From: DASQFQ01 sp963730115
GTDB lineage: Bacteria; Actinomycetota; Thermoleophilia; Solirubrobacterales; Solirubrobacteraceae
Direction: 5' to 3'
Length of the DNA stretch: 64,000 nt
NCBI GenBank assembly: GCA_963730115.1
Contig: CAVSQM010000004.1
Location: forward strand, 978,569 to 1,042,568
Shown: one piece after another, positions 50,501 through 62,079 of the stretch
Position numbering within the stretch: position 1 is the stretch's first letter
Layout: each line of letters starts with the position of its first letter
Program-made: the position numbers and the translations under genes
Notes under the pieces: model-generated
Told to the model about the DNA's origin: nothing
The model's database searches: none
The model's input: only the letters and a program-made list of their open reading frames with translations

Positions 50501-53461
50501 TCAGCCGACGAAACCGAAGCGGTGGGCCACGGCCGCCGCTTCGGTGCGGCTGCGGACGTCGAGCTTGGCGAGGATGCGCGAGACGTGCACGCTCGCGGTC
50601 TTCTCGGCCATGAAGAGCTGCGCGCCGATCTCACGGTTGGTCGCGCCGCCGGCCAGGAGCTCGAGCACCTGGCGCTCGCGGGGCGTGAGCCCGAAGGGAT
50701 CCTCCGCCCGGGCGTCGGCGGCCGGCGCCGCGGGCTCACCGGCGGCCGCGAGCGCGAGCCGGGCGCGGCCGGCCAGGCCCTCGGCCTCGCTGCGCAGCCA
50801 CGGCGCGCCGAGCGTCTCGGCCGCCTCCAGCACGTCGGCGAGCTGGGCCGCCGCCGCGTCGCGGTCGCCGCCCTCGACGAGCGTCTCCACCCGCCGCAGG
50901 CGCGCCATCGCCGCCGGGTACGGCCGCGCCACCGCGACCCACGCCTCGGCCGCCGCCGCGTCGAGCGCCGGGTCGGGCGCGCCGCGGGCGCGCGCCAGAT
51001 GCGCCTCCGCCGTCGCGAGCCGCGCCTTCTCGACCGGGCGCGCATCGTCCTCCGCGTACGCCTCGGCGCGCATGACGAAGCTCTCGGCGCGCGAGATCGC
51101 GTCGCGCTCCCCGGCCGTGTCGCCGAGGTCGCGGGCGCGCTGGGCCGCGTCGGCCTCGATCGCCGCGCCGGTCTCGGAGAGCAGCGCCATCCGCGGCAGG
51201 TCCTCGGAGCAGAACTCGATCGCGTCCAGCCCGTCGTCGATCGCGGCGCGCGCCGCCGCGAGGTCGCCGCAGCGGCGCTCGAGCTCGCCCCGCAGCGAGC
51301 CGTACCAGCCGAGGAACTGCGGCTCGCGCGAGCCCTGCACGACGTCGACCGTCCGCTCGAGCGAGGCGCGCGCCTCGTCGTGGTCGCCGTCGGCGAGCGC
51401 GATCGCGGCGCGCAGGGTCTCGGCGTAGGCGAGCGTCATGCCGATGTGGCGCTTGTCGCGCGGCGGCAGCATCGCCCGCGCGCCCGCCCAGTCGCCGAGC
51501 GCCCAGCGCAGGTCGACGACCACCAGCGTCAGCCAGTCGCTGAGGCGGCCCTCGACGGCCGTGTCGTCGAGGCCCTGCTCGGCAGCCGCGAGGCCCTCCT
51601 GCGACAGCCCGACGAGGTGCAGCGCGTCGGCGAGGTTCGCCCACGCGCTGGTGCGCTCGAAGCCGGGCGGGGAGGTCTGGATCGCCTCGCGCAGCCGCGC
51701 GCTGCCGTCCTGGACCTCGCCGAGCAGGATCTGCGAGTGGCCCATCGCGTTGAGGGCGTCGGCGCGCGCACCCTCGGCGCCGGCGACGCGCGCCGCGCCG
51801 AACGCCGCCTCCGCTGCGGGCAGCGCCTCGCTGAAGCGCCCCTGCAGCATCAGCCGCTTCGCCTGCCGCGCGAGGATCCGCGCGCGCTCGGGGCTGTGGT
51901 CGTCCACGGGCAGCAGCGAGACCGCGCGCTCGAGCGACTCGCGCGACAGCGAGGCCCGGCCGAGCGACCACTGCGCGCGCGACAGCAGCTCGAGCAGGTC
52001 GGCGGCGCGCCGCGGGTCCTGCTCCGCGTCGACCTCGCCGACCGCCACCTGCAGCAGCTGCTCGGCGCGGCCGTAGGCGCCGTCGTTGAGGAGCGAGCGC
52101 GCCGCGCGCCGCAGCAGCTCGTCGCGGTCGCAGCCGGCGCGCTCGGCGGCGTCGGGGACGCGCGGCCACAGGTCGAGCGCGCGCTCGAGCAGCGCACCCG
52201 CCTCGCCGTGGGCGTGCACGCGCTCCGCGGCGTCGGCGGCGCGGACCGAGGCGACGAGCGCCTCGCGCTGGGCGCCCGCCTGCAGGTAGTGGTGGGCGAT
52301 GCCGGCGGTGATCAGCGCGTCCTCGCCGGTCTCCTCGGCCTGGCGCTCGAGCGCGCGCGCGAGCGCGAGGTGCAGCTCGGCGTGCTCGCCGGGCAGCAGG
52401 TCGTCGTGGACGACCTCGCGCAGCAGCGCGTGGCGGAACTGGTAGCGCCCGCGCTCGTCGGCGACGATCACGTTCGACTCGGCCGCCTCGCGCACGACCG
52501 CCCGCAGCGCGGCGGCGTCGAGCCCGCTGGCGTCGGCGAGCACGCCGTGCGGGAGCCGCCGCCCGGCGGAGAGCACGCGCAGCACCTCCTGGGCCGGCTC
52601 GCTCAACCGTTCGATCCGCACCATGAGCGCGTCGCGCAGCGTGGTCGGCAGCCCGCCGCGGCCGTCGAGCCGCGCCGCCAGCAGCTCCTCGGTGAACAGC
52701 GGGTTGCCCTCGCTGCGCGCGTACAGCCGCTCGACCAGCTCGTCGTCGGTCGCGCCGCCGAGGATGTCCTCCAGCAGGTCGGCCAGCTCAGGCCGCGTCA
52801 GGCGGGCGAGCTCGATCCGGCGCGCGCGCGTGTCGCGCTCGAGCTCGGCGAGCAGCGGGCGCAGCGGGTGGCGGCGGTGCAGCTCGTCGGAGCGATAGGT
52901 GGCGACGACGAGCACGCGCTCGGTCCACAGGCTGCGCGCGAGGAAGACGAGGAACGCGCGCGTCGACCGGTCGGCCCAGTGGATGTCCTCGAGCACGAGC
53001 GCGAACGGCTGCTCGCGGCCCAGCAGCTCGAGGAGCGCGAGCAGCGCCTCGAACAGCCGCGGCTGGCCCTGGGTGGCCTCCCGGTCCGCCCGCGCCTCGC
53101 CGCCGAGCTCGGGGAGTAGCGCGGCAAGCTCGGCGCGGGCACCGGGGGGGAGCTCGTCGAGGACGGGGTCGTGGTCGCGGGCGAGGGAGCGGAGGACGCT
53201 GACGATCGGCGCGTAGGGCAGCTCCTCCTCGCCGAGCTCGACGCACTCGCCGATCGCGACGCGGCTGCCGTCCTCGCGCGCCCGGGCCGCCAGCTCGGCG
53301 ACCATGCGCGACTTGCCGACGCCCGACTCGCCGGCCACGAAGGCGAGTGAGGGGCGGCCGTCGGCGGCGTCGCGCAGCGCGGCTTCGAGCTCGGCCAGCT
53401 CGGCCGCGCGCCCGATCAGCCTGCTGCTGGTCATCCGGGTGGCCACGCCCTGAGTATCCAT
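50501..53461 (-). CDS. LuxR-family regulator with N-terminal STAND ATPase
   Basis: 986 aa from the ATG at 53461; a GTG at 53485 would add eight residues and an ATG at 53434 would remove nine. The N-terminus is an ATPase with Walker A AFVAGESGVGKSRMVAELAA and Walker B FALVLEDIHWADRSTRAFLV, followed by a helical region with many TPR-like pairs. The C-terminal 65 residues are a LuxR/GerE helix-turn-helix (FGLTPRERQVLELLAGGATN, then REIGAQLFMAEKTASVHVSR). This is a MalT-like or LAL-type regulator. Its targets are unknown; the adjacent GNAT-like gene reads into it on the same strand. Confidence 0.88.
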   Translation of the reverse strand: MDTQGVATRMTSSRLIGRAAELAELEAALRDAADGRPSLAFVAGESGVGKSRMVAELAARAREDGSRVAIGECVELGEEELPYAPIVSVLRSLARDHDPVLDELPPGARAELAALLPELGGEARADREATQGQPRLFEALLALLELLGREQPFALVLEDIHWADRSTRAFLVFLARSLWTERVLVVATYRSDELHRRHPLRPLLAELERDTRARRIELARLTRPELADLLEDILGGATDDELVERLYARSEGNPLFTEELLAARLDGRGGLPTTLRDALMVRIERLSEPAQEVLRVLSAGRRLPHGVLADASGLDAAALRAVVREAAESNVIVADERGRYQFRHALLREVVHDDLLPGEHAELHLALARALERQAEETGEDALITAGIAHHYLQAGAQREALVASVRAADAAERVHAHGEAGALLERALDLWPRVPDAAERAGCDRDELLRRAARSLLNDGAYGRAEQLLQVAVGEVDAEQDPRRAADLLELLSRAQWSLGRASLSRESLERAVSLLPVDDHSPERARILARQAKRLMLQGRFSEALPAAEAAFGAARVAGAEGARADALNAMGHSQILLGEVQDGSARLREAIQTSPPGFERTSAWANLADALHLVGLSQEGLAAAEQGLDDTAVEGRLSDWLTLVVVDLRWALGDWAGARAMLPPRDKRHIGMTLAYAETLRAAIALADGDHDEARASLERTVDVVQGSREPQFLGWYGSLRGELERRCGDLAAARAAIDDGLDAIEFCSEDLPRMALLSETGAAIEADAAQRARDLGDTAGERDAISRAESFVMRAEAYAEDDARPVEKARLATAEAHLARARGAPDPALDAAAAEAWVAVARPYPAAMARLRRVETLVEGGDRDAAAAQLADVLEAAETLGAPWLRSEAEGLAGRARLALAAAGEPAAPAADARAEDPFGLTPRERQVLELLAGGATNREIGAQLFMAEKTASVHVSRILAKLDVRSRTEAAAVAHRFGFVG

Positions 53462-53488
53462 CAGGCGCGGCCCGCGGCCGGGCACGGC

Positions 53489-53884
53489 TTATGCGACGCG
53501 GACGCGCGGCAGGCGCAGGCGCGAGCGCGGCGCCGGGCGCACGCTCGCGGCGAGCAGCTCGGCGCGGGCGCGGAGCAGGTCGACGACGTCGGCGGTGGGG
53601 CGGAACGGGTCGGCGATCGCGCGCCCGCCGTCGAACGGCACGGCGGCGACGATCCGCTCGTCGACCTCGGCCACCAGCATGTCGCCCGCAGGCTTGGGGG
53701 CGCTGTCGAGGCGGGCGAGGCGGGCCAGAGCAGGGCCGTCCTCCGCCGCGGCGCGGCGGAGGACGAGGCGCTCGGCGTTGGTGCCGGCAGCCTTGCGGGC
53801 GCGGCGGGCAGCGCGGGAGCTGCGGGCGGCGGCGTGGCGGTCGGCGACCTGGGCGGCGGCGACGTAGGAGTCGAGGGTCTGCAT
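53489..53884 (-). CDS. Small protein with a GNAT-like N-terminal half-domain, 131 aa
   Basis: The ATG at 53884 follows GGGGAGACACC, so I chose it over an upstream frame start at 53947. After an Ala/Arg-rich helical lead (SYVAAAQVADRHAAARSSRA) comes a segment that looks like the first part of an N-acetyltransferase: LVLRRAAAEDGPALARLARL, then GDMLVAEVDERIVAAVPFDG. The acetyl-CoA-binding loop (Q/R-x-x-G-x-G/A) is missing, and it ends with an Arg/Pro-rich tail. Proteins of this kind recur in Solirubrobacterales, from memory, but are uncharacterised. Probably not an active acetyltransferase. Confidence 0.6.
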   Translation of the reverse strand: MQTLDSYVAAAQVADRHAAARSSRAARRARKAAGTNAERLVLRRAAAEDGPALARLARLDSAPKPAGDMLVAEVDERIVAAVPFDGGRAIADPFRPTADVVDLLRARAELLAASVRPAPRSRLRLPRVRVA

Positions 53885-53952
53885 GGTGTCTCCCCTTCGG
53901 TCGATCTGCGGCATGAGTCGATATTGGGCTACGCCGCCCTCCCTCACATCGG

Positions 53953-53971
53953 GCGAACGGTGCCCGTTCGC
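53953..53971. repeat. Inverted repeat GCGAACGG-TGC-CCGTTCGC
   Basis: Perfect 8-bp stem with a 3-base loop, about 70 bp upstream of the start at 53884 and downstream of the hairpin at 54020-54050. It may be an operator or promoter element for the GNAT-like gene; a weak terminator is the alternative. Confidence 0.35.
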
Positions 53972-54019
53972 AGGCCCCGGGCCTTAGTGCCGACGCAGGA
54001 CCCCTTAGCGCGCAACGGC

Positions 54020-54050
54020 AGCGGCGCCCGCCAGGTCGGCGGGCGCCGCT
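54020..54050 (-). terminator. Strong terminator hairpin after the RibD/DHFR-fold gene
   Basis: AGCGGCGCCCGCC pairs perfectly with GGCGGGCGCCGCT across the 5-base loop AGGTC. An outer stem (TAGCGC...GCGCTA with ACGGC/GCCGT and one bulge) extends it from about 54006 to 54063, reaching the stop codon of the gene. By far the most stable hairpin I noticed in the window. Confidence 0.75.
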
Positions 54051-54060
54051 CCGCCGTGCG

Positions 54061-54633
54061 CTAGGACGCGGCGCGGTAGGTCAGGTACTGCGTGCCGGTG
54101 GCGAGCCGCTTGGCGTCGACGAGCTCGAGCTTCGCCGGCTCTGCGGTCTCGCCGAAGATGCGCTTGCCGCTCCCGAGCACGATCGGGAACACCATCAGCC
54201 GCCACTCGTCGACGAGCCCGTGCTCGGTCAGGGCGTGCACGAGCTGCGCGCTGCCGTTGACGAGGATGTCGCCCGCCGCCTCCTCCTTGAGCTGCGCGAT
54301 CGCGGCCGGGAGGTCGCCGGAGATGACCGTCGTGTTCTGCCACGTCGGGTCGGTCAGCGTGCTCGACACGACGACCTTCGGCATCGAGTTCATCTTGTCG
54401 GCGAAGCCACCCTCGTCCGGCGGCATGTCCGGCCACGCCTTGGCGAAGCCCTCATAGGTGACGCGCCCGAGCAGCAGCACCTCGGCGTCCTTGAGCTCCT
54501 GGTCCTTGAACGAGTAGCCCTCGTCGTCCGGGTACTGGAAGGTCCAGCCGCCGTGGGCGTAGTCCTCGGCGCCGCCCGGGTCCTCCATCACGCCGTCGAG
54601 CGAGACAAACTCCGCGACGATGATCTTGGCCAT
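54061..54633 (-). CDS. Dihydrofolate reductase family (RibD C-terminal domain) protein
   Basis: 190 aa from the ATG at 54633, which follows CAGGAGGAC; a start at 54657 lacks this. The fold is shown by IIVAEFVSLDGVMEDPGGAE, DAEVLLLGRVTYEGFAKAWP, PKVVVSSTLTDPTWQNTTVI, GDILVNGSAQLVHALTEHGL and LMVFPIVLGSGKRIFGE. This YyaP/RibD_C group is widespread in actinobacteria and presumably NADPH-dependent; the substrate is rarely known, and it is not a housekeeping DHFR. Cytoplasmic. Monocistronic with a strong terminator. Confidence 0.87.
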   Translation of the reverse strand: MAKIIVAEFVSLDGVMEDPGGAEDYAHGGWTFQYPDDEGYSFKDQELKDAEVLLLGRVTYEGFAKAWPDMPPDEGGFADKMNSMPKVVVSSTLTDPTWQNTTVISGDLPAAIAQLKEEAAGDILVNGSAQLVHALTEHGLVDEWRLMVFPIVLGSGKRIFGETAEPAKLELVDAKRLATGTQYLTYRAAS

Positions 54634-54695
54634 GGTGTCCTCCTGGGTCGAGTGCATTCACTCTGGACGACGAACGCCGCGGGGCGAAATCGACA

Positions 54696-55427
54696 TCAGC
54701 ACTCGTCGTAGCGGTACGTCCGCGATCCCGGCGCGGTGACGTCACGATCGCGCAGCACGACCGAGATGCGATCGCCCACCGCCCGGCACGCCGCCCGGAA
54801 GTCGCGGCGCCGGTACTCGATCGCGATGACACGGTCGCCGTGGACGCGCCGGTACGCGCCGCACTCGCGGTAGCGGCCGCACTCCTCGGCGATCGCGAAG
54901 TCGAAGGGCCGAGCCTCCCGCCTGGTGAGCTGCGGCGTGTTCTTCTGCGCGACCGCGAGGCCGAGCGCGTGGGCGCGGCGCGACAGCAGCCGCGCGTAGG
55001 CGATCGCGTCGCGGCGCCCGAACGGCACGCGCGGCAGCCGCGTCCACGAGTCGAGGTTGTCGAGCTCGACGGCGTCGAACCCCTTGCGCGCGCACGCGCG
55101 CAGCATCTTCGCGGCGAACCGCGCGGCCGCCCGCCGCTCGGCTGCGGTCGAGAGGTCGATCAGGTACTCGCCGGGCCAGCCGGGATCGTCGCCGAGCTCG
55201 CGCAGCACGAGCGCGTCGGGCCAGTCGATGCCCGGCTGGTACTGGAACGCGTTGACGTAACAGACGGCGTACCCGCGGGCCGGCGGCCGCTCCGTCCAGT
55301 CGCGCGAGACGACCTGGACGCCGGCACGCGGCCGGTACGCCTCGCCGATCTGGTAGTCGAAGCGCGCGTCGACGGGTGGCGGCGCGAACGCCGCCGCCGC
55401 CGCGAGCAGCGCGGCGAGCCACGCCAC
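54696..55427 (-). CDS. Secreted GH114-like endo-alpha-1,4-polygalactosaminidase family protein
   Basis: 243 aa from a GTG. A signal peptide (AWLAALLAAAAAFAPPPVDA) leads into a TIM-barrel-like domain: GVQVVSRDWTERPPARGYAV, CYVNAFQYQPGIDWPDALVL, EYLIDLSTAAERRAAARFAA, the acidic GFDAVELDNLDSWTRLPRV and VAQKNTPQL with FAIAEECGRYRECGAYRRVH. The Asp/Glu residues in VELDNLD and AEECG are the likely catalytic positions of GH114 proteins, which act on galactosamine-containing polymers. It begins 4 bp after the acyl-CoA synthetase stop and is probably cotranscribed with it. Confidence 0.8.
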   Translation of the reverse strand: MAWLAALLAAAAAFAPPPVDARFDYQIGEAYRPRAGVQVVSRDWTERPPARGYAVCYVNAFQYQPGIDWPDALVLRELGDDPGWPGEYLIDLSTAAERRAAARFAAKMLRACARKGFDAVELDNLDSWTRLPRVPFGRRDAIAYARLLSRRAHALGLAVAQKNTPQLTRREARPFDFAIAEECGRYRECGAYRRVHGDRVIAIEYRRRDFRAACRAVGDRISVVLRDRDVTAPGSRTYRYDEC

Positions 55428-55431
55428 GCGC

Positions 55432-57006
55432 TCAGTCCTGCTTCGCCGCCTCCAGCTCGGCCTGGCGCAGCTCGATGCGGCGGATCTTGCCGGTCAGCGT
55501 CTTCGGCAGCTCGTCGACGAACTCGATCTTGCGCGGGTAGGCGTACGCCGACAGGCGCTGGCGCACGAAGCCCTTGATCTCCTCGACCAGCTCGTCGGAG
55601 CCCTCCTTGCCCTCGGCGAGCACGATGAACGCCTTGACGACGTTGCCGCGGCGCTCGTCGGGCGAGGCGACCGCGGCCGCCTCGGCCACGCAGGCGTGCT
55701 CGAGCAGCGCCGACTCCACCTCGAACGGGCCGATGCGGTAGCCGGCGGCGATGATGACGTCGTCGGCGCGGCCCTCGTACCAGACGTAGCCGTCCTCATC
55801 CAGCGACGCGGCGTCCTTGGTGTGGAACCAGTCGCCGCCGAACGTCTCCTTCGAATCGTCGTCGTTGTTCCAGTAGCCGAGCGGATAGTGCGGGTTGGAG
55901 CGCGCGCGCAGGCAGATCTCGCCGCGCTCGCCCTGCGGCAGCGGCTTCTCGTCCTCGTCGAGGATCTGCACGTCCCAGCCCGGCATCGGCTTGCCCATCG
56001 AGCCCTCGCGGACGTCCATGAACGGGTAGTTGGCGACGAGCGGATACGACTCCGTGAGCCCGTAGTAGTCGAGCACGGTGACGCCGTACTGCTCGCGGAA
56101 CCAGCGGATCGCCTCGGGATTCAAGGGCTCGCCGGCCGAGCAGACGATGCGGAACTTCTGCGGGTACTTCTCGCCCGCCTTCTCGATCCCCATCATCGAG
56201 CGCATCGCGGTCGGCGTCGTGAAGACGTTGGTCGCCTCGTGGCGCGAGAGGAAGTCGAGCTGCTTGTGCGCGTCGAAGCCGCCCTTGCGCTGGAGCACGA
56301 GCTGCGTCGCGCCGTAGCGCCACGGGCCGAGCAGCGGCGCGATGCCGGCCGCCCATGCCCACTCGCCCATGCCGTGGAAGCGCTCGCCGTCCTGCACGTC
56401 GTGGCAGTAGACGAACTCCTCGTGCGCGAGCAGGTAGCGGTGCGCGTGGATGATGCCCTTGGCGAGGCCGGTGGTGCCGGACGAGTAGTAGAGCTGGGCC
56501 GGGTCGTCGGCCGCCGTGTCGATGATGTCGAACGAGCTGTCGCCGCTCTCGAGCAGGTCGTCGTCGAGCAGCAGCACGTGCTCGACGAGCGAGGGGTCGA
56601 CGCGGTCCTTGTTCGCCGCGTTCGTGACCAGCACCTTGGCCTGCGAGTCGGTCACGCGGTGCTTGATGCCGTCGTCGCCGTAGAGCACCGACATCGACAG
56701 CAGGATCGCGCCCGACTTGTAGGTGCCGAAGAACGCGGCGGCCGTCTCCGGCGTCGGCGGGAGGAGCATCGCGACGCGGTCGCCCTGCTCGACCCCGTGC
56801 TCGCGGAGCACGTTCGCGAAGCGGTTGGAGAGCTCTTGGAGCTCGCCCCACTTCACCTCGCGGACGGTGCCCTCGGTGTCCTCGTGGATCATCGCCAGCT
56901 TCCCGGCGTCGTGCTTGTCGCAGACGTCGACGGCGATGTTGTAGCGGTCAGGAACGTTCCACTCGTGGGCCTCGACGGCCTCTTCGTAGCTGCTGGCGGT
57001 CGACAT
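55432..57006 (-). CDS. Acyl-CoA synthetase (AMP-forming)
   Basis: 524 aa of the adenylate-forming family. P-loop AQLYYSSGTTGLAKGIIHAH, the A5-like VLDYYGLTESYPLVANYPFM, the hinge region YVWYEGRADDVIIAAGYRIG and the C-terminal catalytic Lys in PKTLTGKIRRIELRQ are all present. The N-terminus (NVPDRYNIAVDVCDKHDAGK) and the length resemble medium-chain acyl- and acetyl-CoA synthetase-like enzymes. It activates a carboxylic acid to its CoA ester in the cytoplasm. First gene of an operon with the GH114-like gene. It is separate from the acs gene at 60058 and is likely for a different acid. Confidence 0.9.
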   Translation of the reverse strand: MSTASSYEEAVEAHEWNVPDRYNIAVDVCDKHDAGKLAMIHEDTEGTVREVKWGELQELSNRFANVLREHGVEQGDRVAMLLPPTPETAAAFFGTYKSGAILLSMSVLYGDDGIKHRVTDSQAKVLVTNAANKDRVDPSLVEHVLLLDDDLLESGDSSFDIIDTAADDPAQLYYSSGTTGLAKGIIHAHRYLLAHEEFVYCHDVQDGERFHGMGEWAWAAGIAPLLGPWRYGATQLVLQRKGGFDAHKQLDFLSRHEATNVFTTPTAMRSMMGIEKAGEKYPQKFRIVCSAGEPLNPEAIRWFREQYGVTVLDYYGLTESYPLVANYPFMDVREGSMGKPMPGWDVQILDEDEKPLPQGERGEICLRARSNPHYPLGYWNNDDDSKETFGGDWFHTKDAASLDEDGYVWYEGRADDVIIAAGYRIGPFEVESALLEHACVAEAAAVASPDERRGNVVKAFIVLAEGKEGSDELVEEIKGFVRQRLSAYAYPRKIEFVDELPKTLTGKIRRIELRQAELEAAKQD

Positions 57007-57045
57007 GAAGTGAGGTATACCCCCTGCCGACCGCCGGGCGCAGAG

Positions 57046-57387
57046 CTACTTGGAGCGGGACGTGGTGCGCGAGCGCGTGGTGCGGCCCGAGCTCGAGCTG
57101 CGGGCGCGCGTGCGCGCGGCCTTCTGCGCCGCCGCGCTGCGCTCCTTGGCCTTGCGCTTGCGCGTCGCCGCGGCCTTCTTGGCCGACGCGCTGCGCTTCG
57201 CCGGGCCGCCGCGGACGCGATCCTCGAGCTCGTCGACGAGCGAGCGCAGCTCGGCCACGGCCTTCTTGGCGCCCTTGGGGGGCGGGCCCTTGTCGGCTCT
57301 GCCGAACGCCTTGGAGAGGTTGCTGGCCGCGCTCTTGCGGAGCCCGCCGGCGCGCAGCGTGTCGAAGAGGTTCTTGTCCTTGGCCAT
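57046..57387 (-). CDS. Small basic protein with a histone-tail-like C-terminus, 113 aa
   Basis: The first 60 residues are mixed helical (NLFDTLRAGGLRKSAASNLS, KKAVAELRSLVDELEDRVRG). The remaining 50 are an Ala/Lys/Arg/Ser low-complexity tail (KRSASAKKAAATRKRKAKER, ARTRARSSSSGRTTRSRTTS), much like the tails of bacterial histone H1-like and HupB-type proteins. No known DNA-binding fold is visible in the head, so nucleic-acid binding would rest on the tail. The ATG at 57387 follows AGGGAGCACA, a usable ribosome site. Monocistronic between the acyl-CoA synthetase and LLM genes. Confidence 0.75.
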   Translation of the reverse strand: MAKDKNLFDTLRAGGLRKSAASNLSKAFGRADKGPPPKGAKKAVAELRSLVDELEDRVRGGPAKRSASAKKAAATRKRKAKERSAAAQKAARTRARSSSSGRTTRSRTTSRSK

Positions 57388-57471
57388 TGTGCTCCCTGTG
57401 TCGGTTTGCGGGGTTCTCTCTGATTACTCCCCGCCGTGCCACATCGGCAATCTCGGGGTAAGGGGAGCGGA

Positions 57472-58432
57472 ATGCCCCGCATCGGCATCCACGCCTCGCA
57501 CGAGCAGATCCCGCCGAGCCGCCTGCTGGCCGCGGTGCAGGCCGCCGAGGCCGCCGGCTTCGACGCCGCGATGTGCTCCGACCACTTCTCACCCTGGAGC
57601 GAGCGGCAGGGCGAGTCGGGCTTCGCGTGGTCGTGGCTCGGCGCCGCGCTGCAGGCCACGAGCCTCTCGCTGGGCTGCGTCAACGCCCCCGGGCAGCGCT
57701 ACCACCCGGCGATCATCGCCCAGGCCGCCGCCACGCTCGCCGAGATGTACCCGGGGCGGTTCTGGGTCGCGCTCGGCACCGGCGAGGCGTCGAACGAGCA
57801 CATCACCGGCGAGCGCTGGCCGGACAAGGCCACGCGCACCGCGCGCCTGCAGGAGTGCGTCGAGGTCATGCGCGCGCTGTTCGCCGGCGAGGTGGTCGAC
57901 CACGACGGGCTCGTCACCGTCGACCGCGCGCGCCTGTGGACGCTGCCCGCCGAGCCGCCGAAGCTGATCGGCGCCGCGGTGAGCCCGGAGACCGCGCGCC
58001 TGGCGGGCGGCTGGGCCGACGGTCTCGTGACCATCAACCAGCCGCGCGAGACGCTCGAGCAGGTGCTCGACGCGTTCCGGGAGGGCGGCGGCGAGGGCAA
58101 GCCGGTCTTCCTCCAGGTCCACCTGTCGTGGGCGGGGAGCGAGCAGGAGGCGCTCGAGATCGCCTACGACCAGTGGCGCACCAACCTCTACTCGCCGCCC
58201 CTGCCGTGGGACCTCGAGACCGTCGAGGCGTTCGACGAGGCGGCGCGCTTCATCCGCCCCGAGGACCTGCGCCACGGCGTGCGCGTGTCCGCCGACCTCG
58301 GGCAGCACGCCGCCTGGCTGCAGGAGGACGCCGAGCTCGGCTTCGAGGCCATCTACCTCCACCACGTCGGCCAGCAGCTCGAGCCGTTCATCGACGCGTT
58401 CGGCGAGCACGTCCTGCCCGGAGCTGCGATGA
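57472..58432 (+). CDS. LLM-family (luciferase-like) flavin oxidoreductase, probably ending near 58432
   Basis: From the ATG at 57472, which follows AGGGGAGCGGA. The LLM TIM-barrel is evident: RIGIHASHEQIPPSRLLAAV, GFDAAMCSDHFSPWSERQGE, SGFAWSWLGAALQATSLSLG, RYHPAIIAQAAATLAEMYPG, RFWVALGTGEASNEHITGER and LIGAAVSPETARLAGGWADG. It resembles the LLM proteins found beside trehalose/alpha-amylase genes; FMN or F420 use is not settled. As written the frame runs straight into the amylase without a stop. Dropping one G at about 58420 gives ...LPELR and a TGA overlapping the amylase ATG (ATGA), the normal coupling in this genome. I therefore end the gene at 58432. Confidence 0.82.
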
Positions 58433-60057
58433 AGAGCAAGGCCACCAGCGACCTGTGGTGGAAGAACGCGGTCGTCTACTGCCTCGACGTCGAGACGTTC
58501 CTCGACTCCAACGCCGACGGCGTCGGCGACCTGCCCGGCCTGACCGAGCGGATCGACTACCTCGGCGGCCTCGGCGTCTCGTGCCTGTGGCTGATGCCGT
58601 TCTACCCCTCGCCGCGCAAGGACGACGGCTACGACATCACCGACTTCTACGGCGTCGACCCGCGGCTCGGCACGCACGGCGACCTCGTCGAGCTCGTGCG
58701 CACGGCGCGCGACCGCGGCATCCGGGTGATCGCCGACCTGGTGATGAACCACACCTCCGACCAGCACCCGTGGTTCCAGGCCGCGCGCGCCGACAAGGAC
58801 TCGCCGTACCGCGACTTCTACGTGTGGGCGGACGAGAAGCCGCCGGAGAAGCCCGGCGACGTCGTCTTCCCCGACAAGGAGGACTCGCAACTGGGCGTGG
58901 GACGAGGCGGCCGGCCAGTTCTACCTGCACCGCTTCTACTCCCACCAGCCCGACCTCAACATGGCCAACCCCGAGGTCCGCGACGAGATCGCGCAGGTGG
59001 TCGGCTTCTGGCTCGAGCAGGGCCTCAGCGGCTTCCGCGTCGACGCCGTCCCGTTCATGCTCGAGCCGATGGGGATGCCGGGCGGCGCGCTCGTCGACCC
59101 GCACGAGCTGCTGCGCGACCTGCGGCGCTTCATCGGCCGGCGCAGCGGCGACGCGATCCTGCTCGGCGAGGTCAACCTGCCGCCCGACGACCAGCGCACG
59201 TTCTTCGGCGACGAGGACGGCGACGAGCTGCACATGCTGTTCTCGTTCACGGTCAACCAGGCGCTCTACCTGGCGCTCGCGCGCGAGTCGCGCGGCGCCG
59301 CTCGAGCGCGCGCTCGCCGAGCTGCCGAGCATCCCGTCGGACGGCCAGTGGGCGAGCTTCGCCCGCAACCACGACGAGCTGACGCTCGACAAGCTGTCGA
59401 AGGCCGAGCGCGAGGAGGTGTTCGCCGCCTTCGGCCCCGAGGAGGAGCTGCAGCTGTTCGGCCGCGGGCTGCGCCGGCGGCTGCCGGACATGCTCGACGG
59501 CGACCAGCAGCGGATGCGGATGGTCTACAGCCTGATGTTCTCGCTGCCCGGCACGCCGGTGCTGTTCTACGGCGAGGAGATCGGGATGGGCGAGAACCTC
59601 GCGATCGAGGGTCGCATGAGCGTGCGCGCGCCGATGCAGTGGACCGCGGGGCCGCACGGCGGCTTCTCCACCGTCGAGGACGCGAAGCAGCTGTGCCGGC
59701 CGGTCACCGAAGGCCGCTTCGGCCCCGAGCACGTCAACACGTTCGCGCAGCGCCGCGACCCCGACTCGCTGCTCAGCTGGATGGAGCGCATCATCCGCCG
59801 CCGGCGGGAGTGTCCCGAGCTGGGCTGGGGCACGTTCACCGCGCTGTCACCGCGCGAGCCGCAGGTGCTCGCGCACCGCTGCGACTGGGACGGCGCGACG
59901 ATCGTCGCCGTCCACAACCTCGGCCGCCGCAAGGTGACGACGCGGCTGCCGCTCGACGCCGAGGAGACGCTCGTCGACCTCCACGGCACCGACGACCTCG
60001 AGCCCCCGTACGAGCTGGAGCTCGAGGCGTCCGGCTACCGCTGGTACCGCCTCGGCG

Positions 60058-60086
<29 letters not shown>
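58429..60086 (+). CDS. GH13 alpha-amylase family enzyme, two frame breaks
   Basis: Starts at the ATG at 58429 with KSKATSDLWWKNAVVYCLDV and ETFLDSNADGVGDLPGL, the trehalose-synthase/amylase-like opening. Frame breaks lie near 58885-58888 (an extra C before AACTGGGCG) and 59291-59297 (an extra G before GCGCCGCTC). Read across them, the catalytic set is complete: VIADLVMNHTSDQHPWF, nucleophile Asp in GLSGFRVDAVPFM, acid Glu in AILLGEVNLP, and stabilising His-Asp in SFARNHDELTLD. It ends with a beta-sandwich domain. Expected action is on alpha-glucans, maltose or trehalose in the cytoplasm, together with the LLM protein. The end overlaps acs, which is convergent, by 29 bp. Confidence 0.85.
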
Positions 60087-62034
<1,948 letters not shown>

Positions 62035-62079
62035 GCGGTCTCATCCTCCGTCGATCTACGTCGCGTCCCGTTCGGGACC

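Noticed and set aside
57472..59382. Natural LLM-amylase fusion protein
   Set aside because: One extra G near 58420 removes a stop that would otherwise overlap the amylase ATG in the way usual for this genome, and further indels lie just downstream, so separate genes are more likely.
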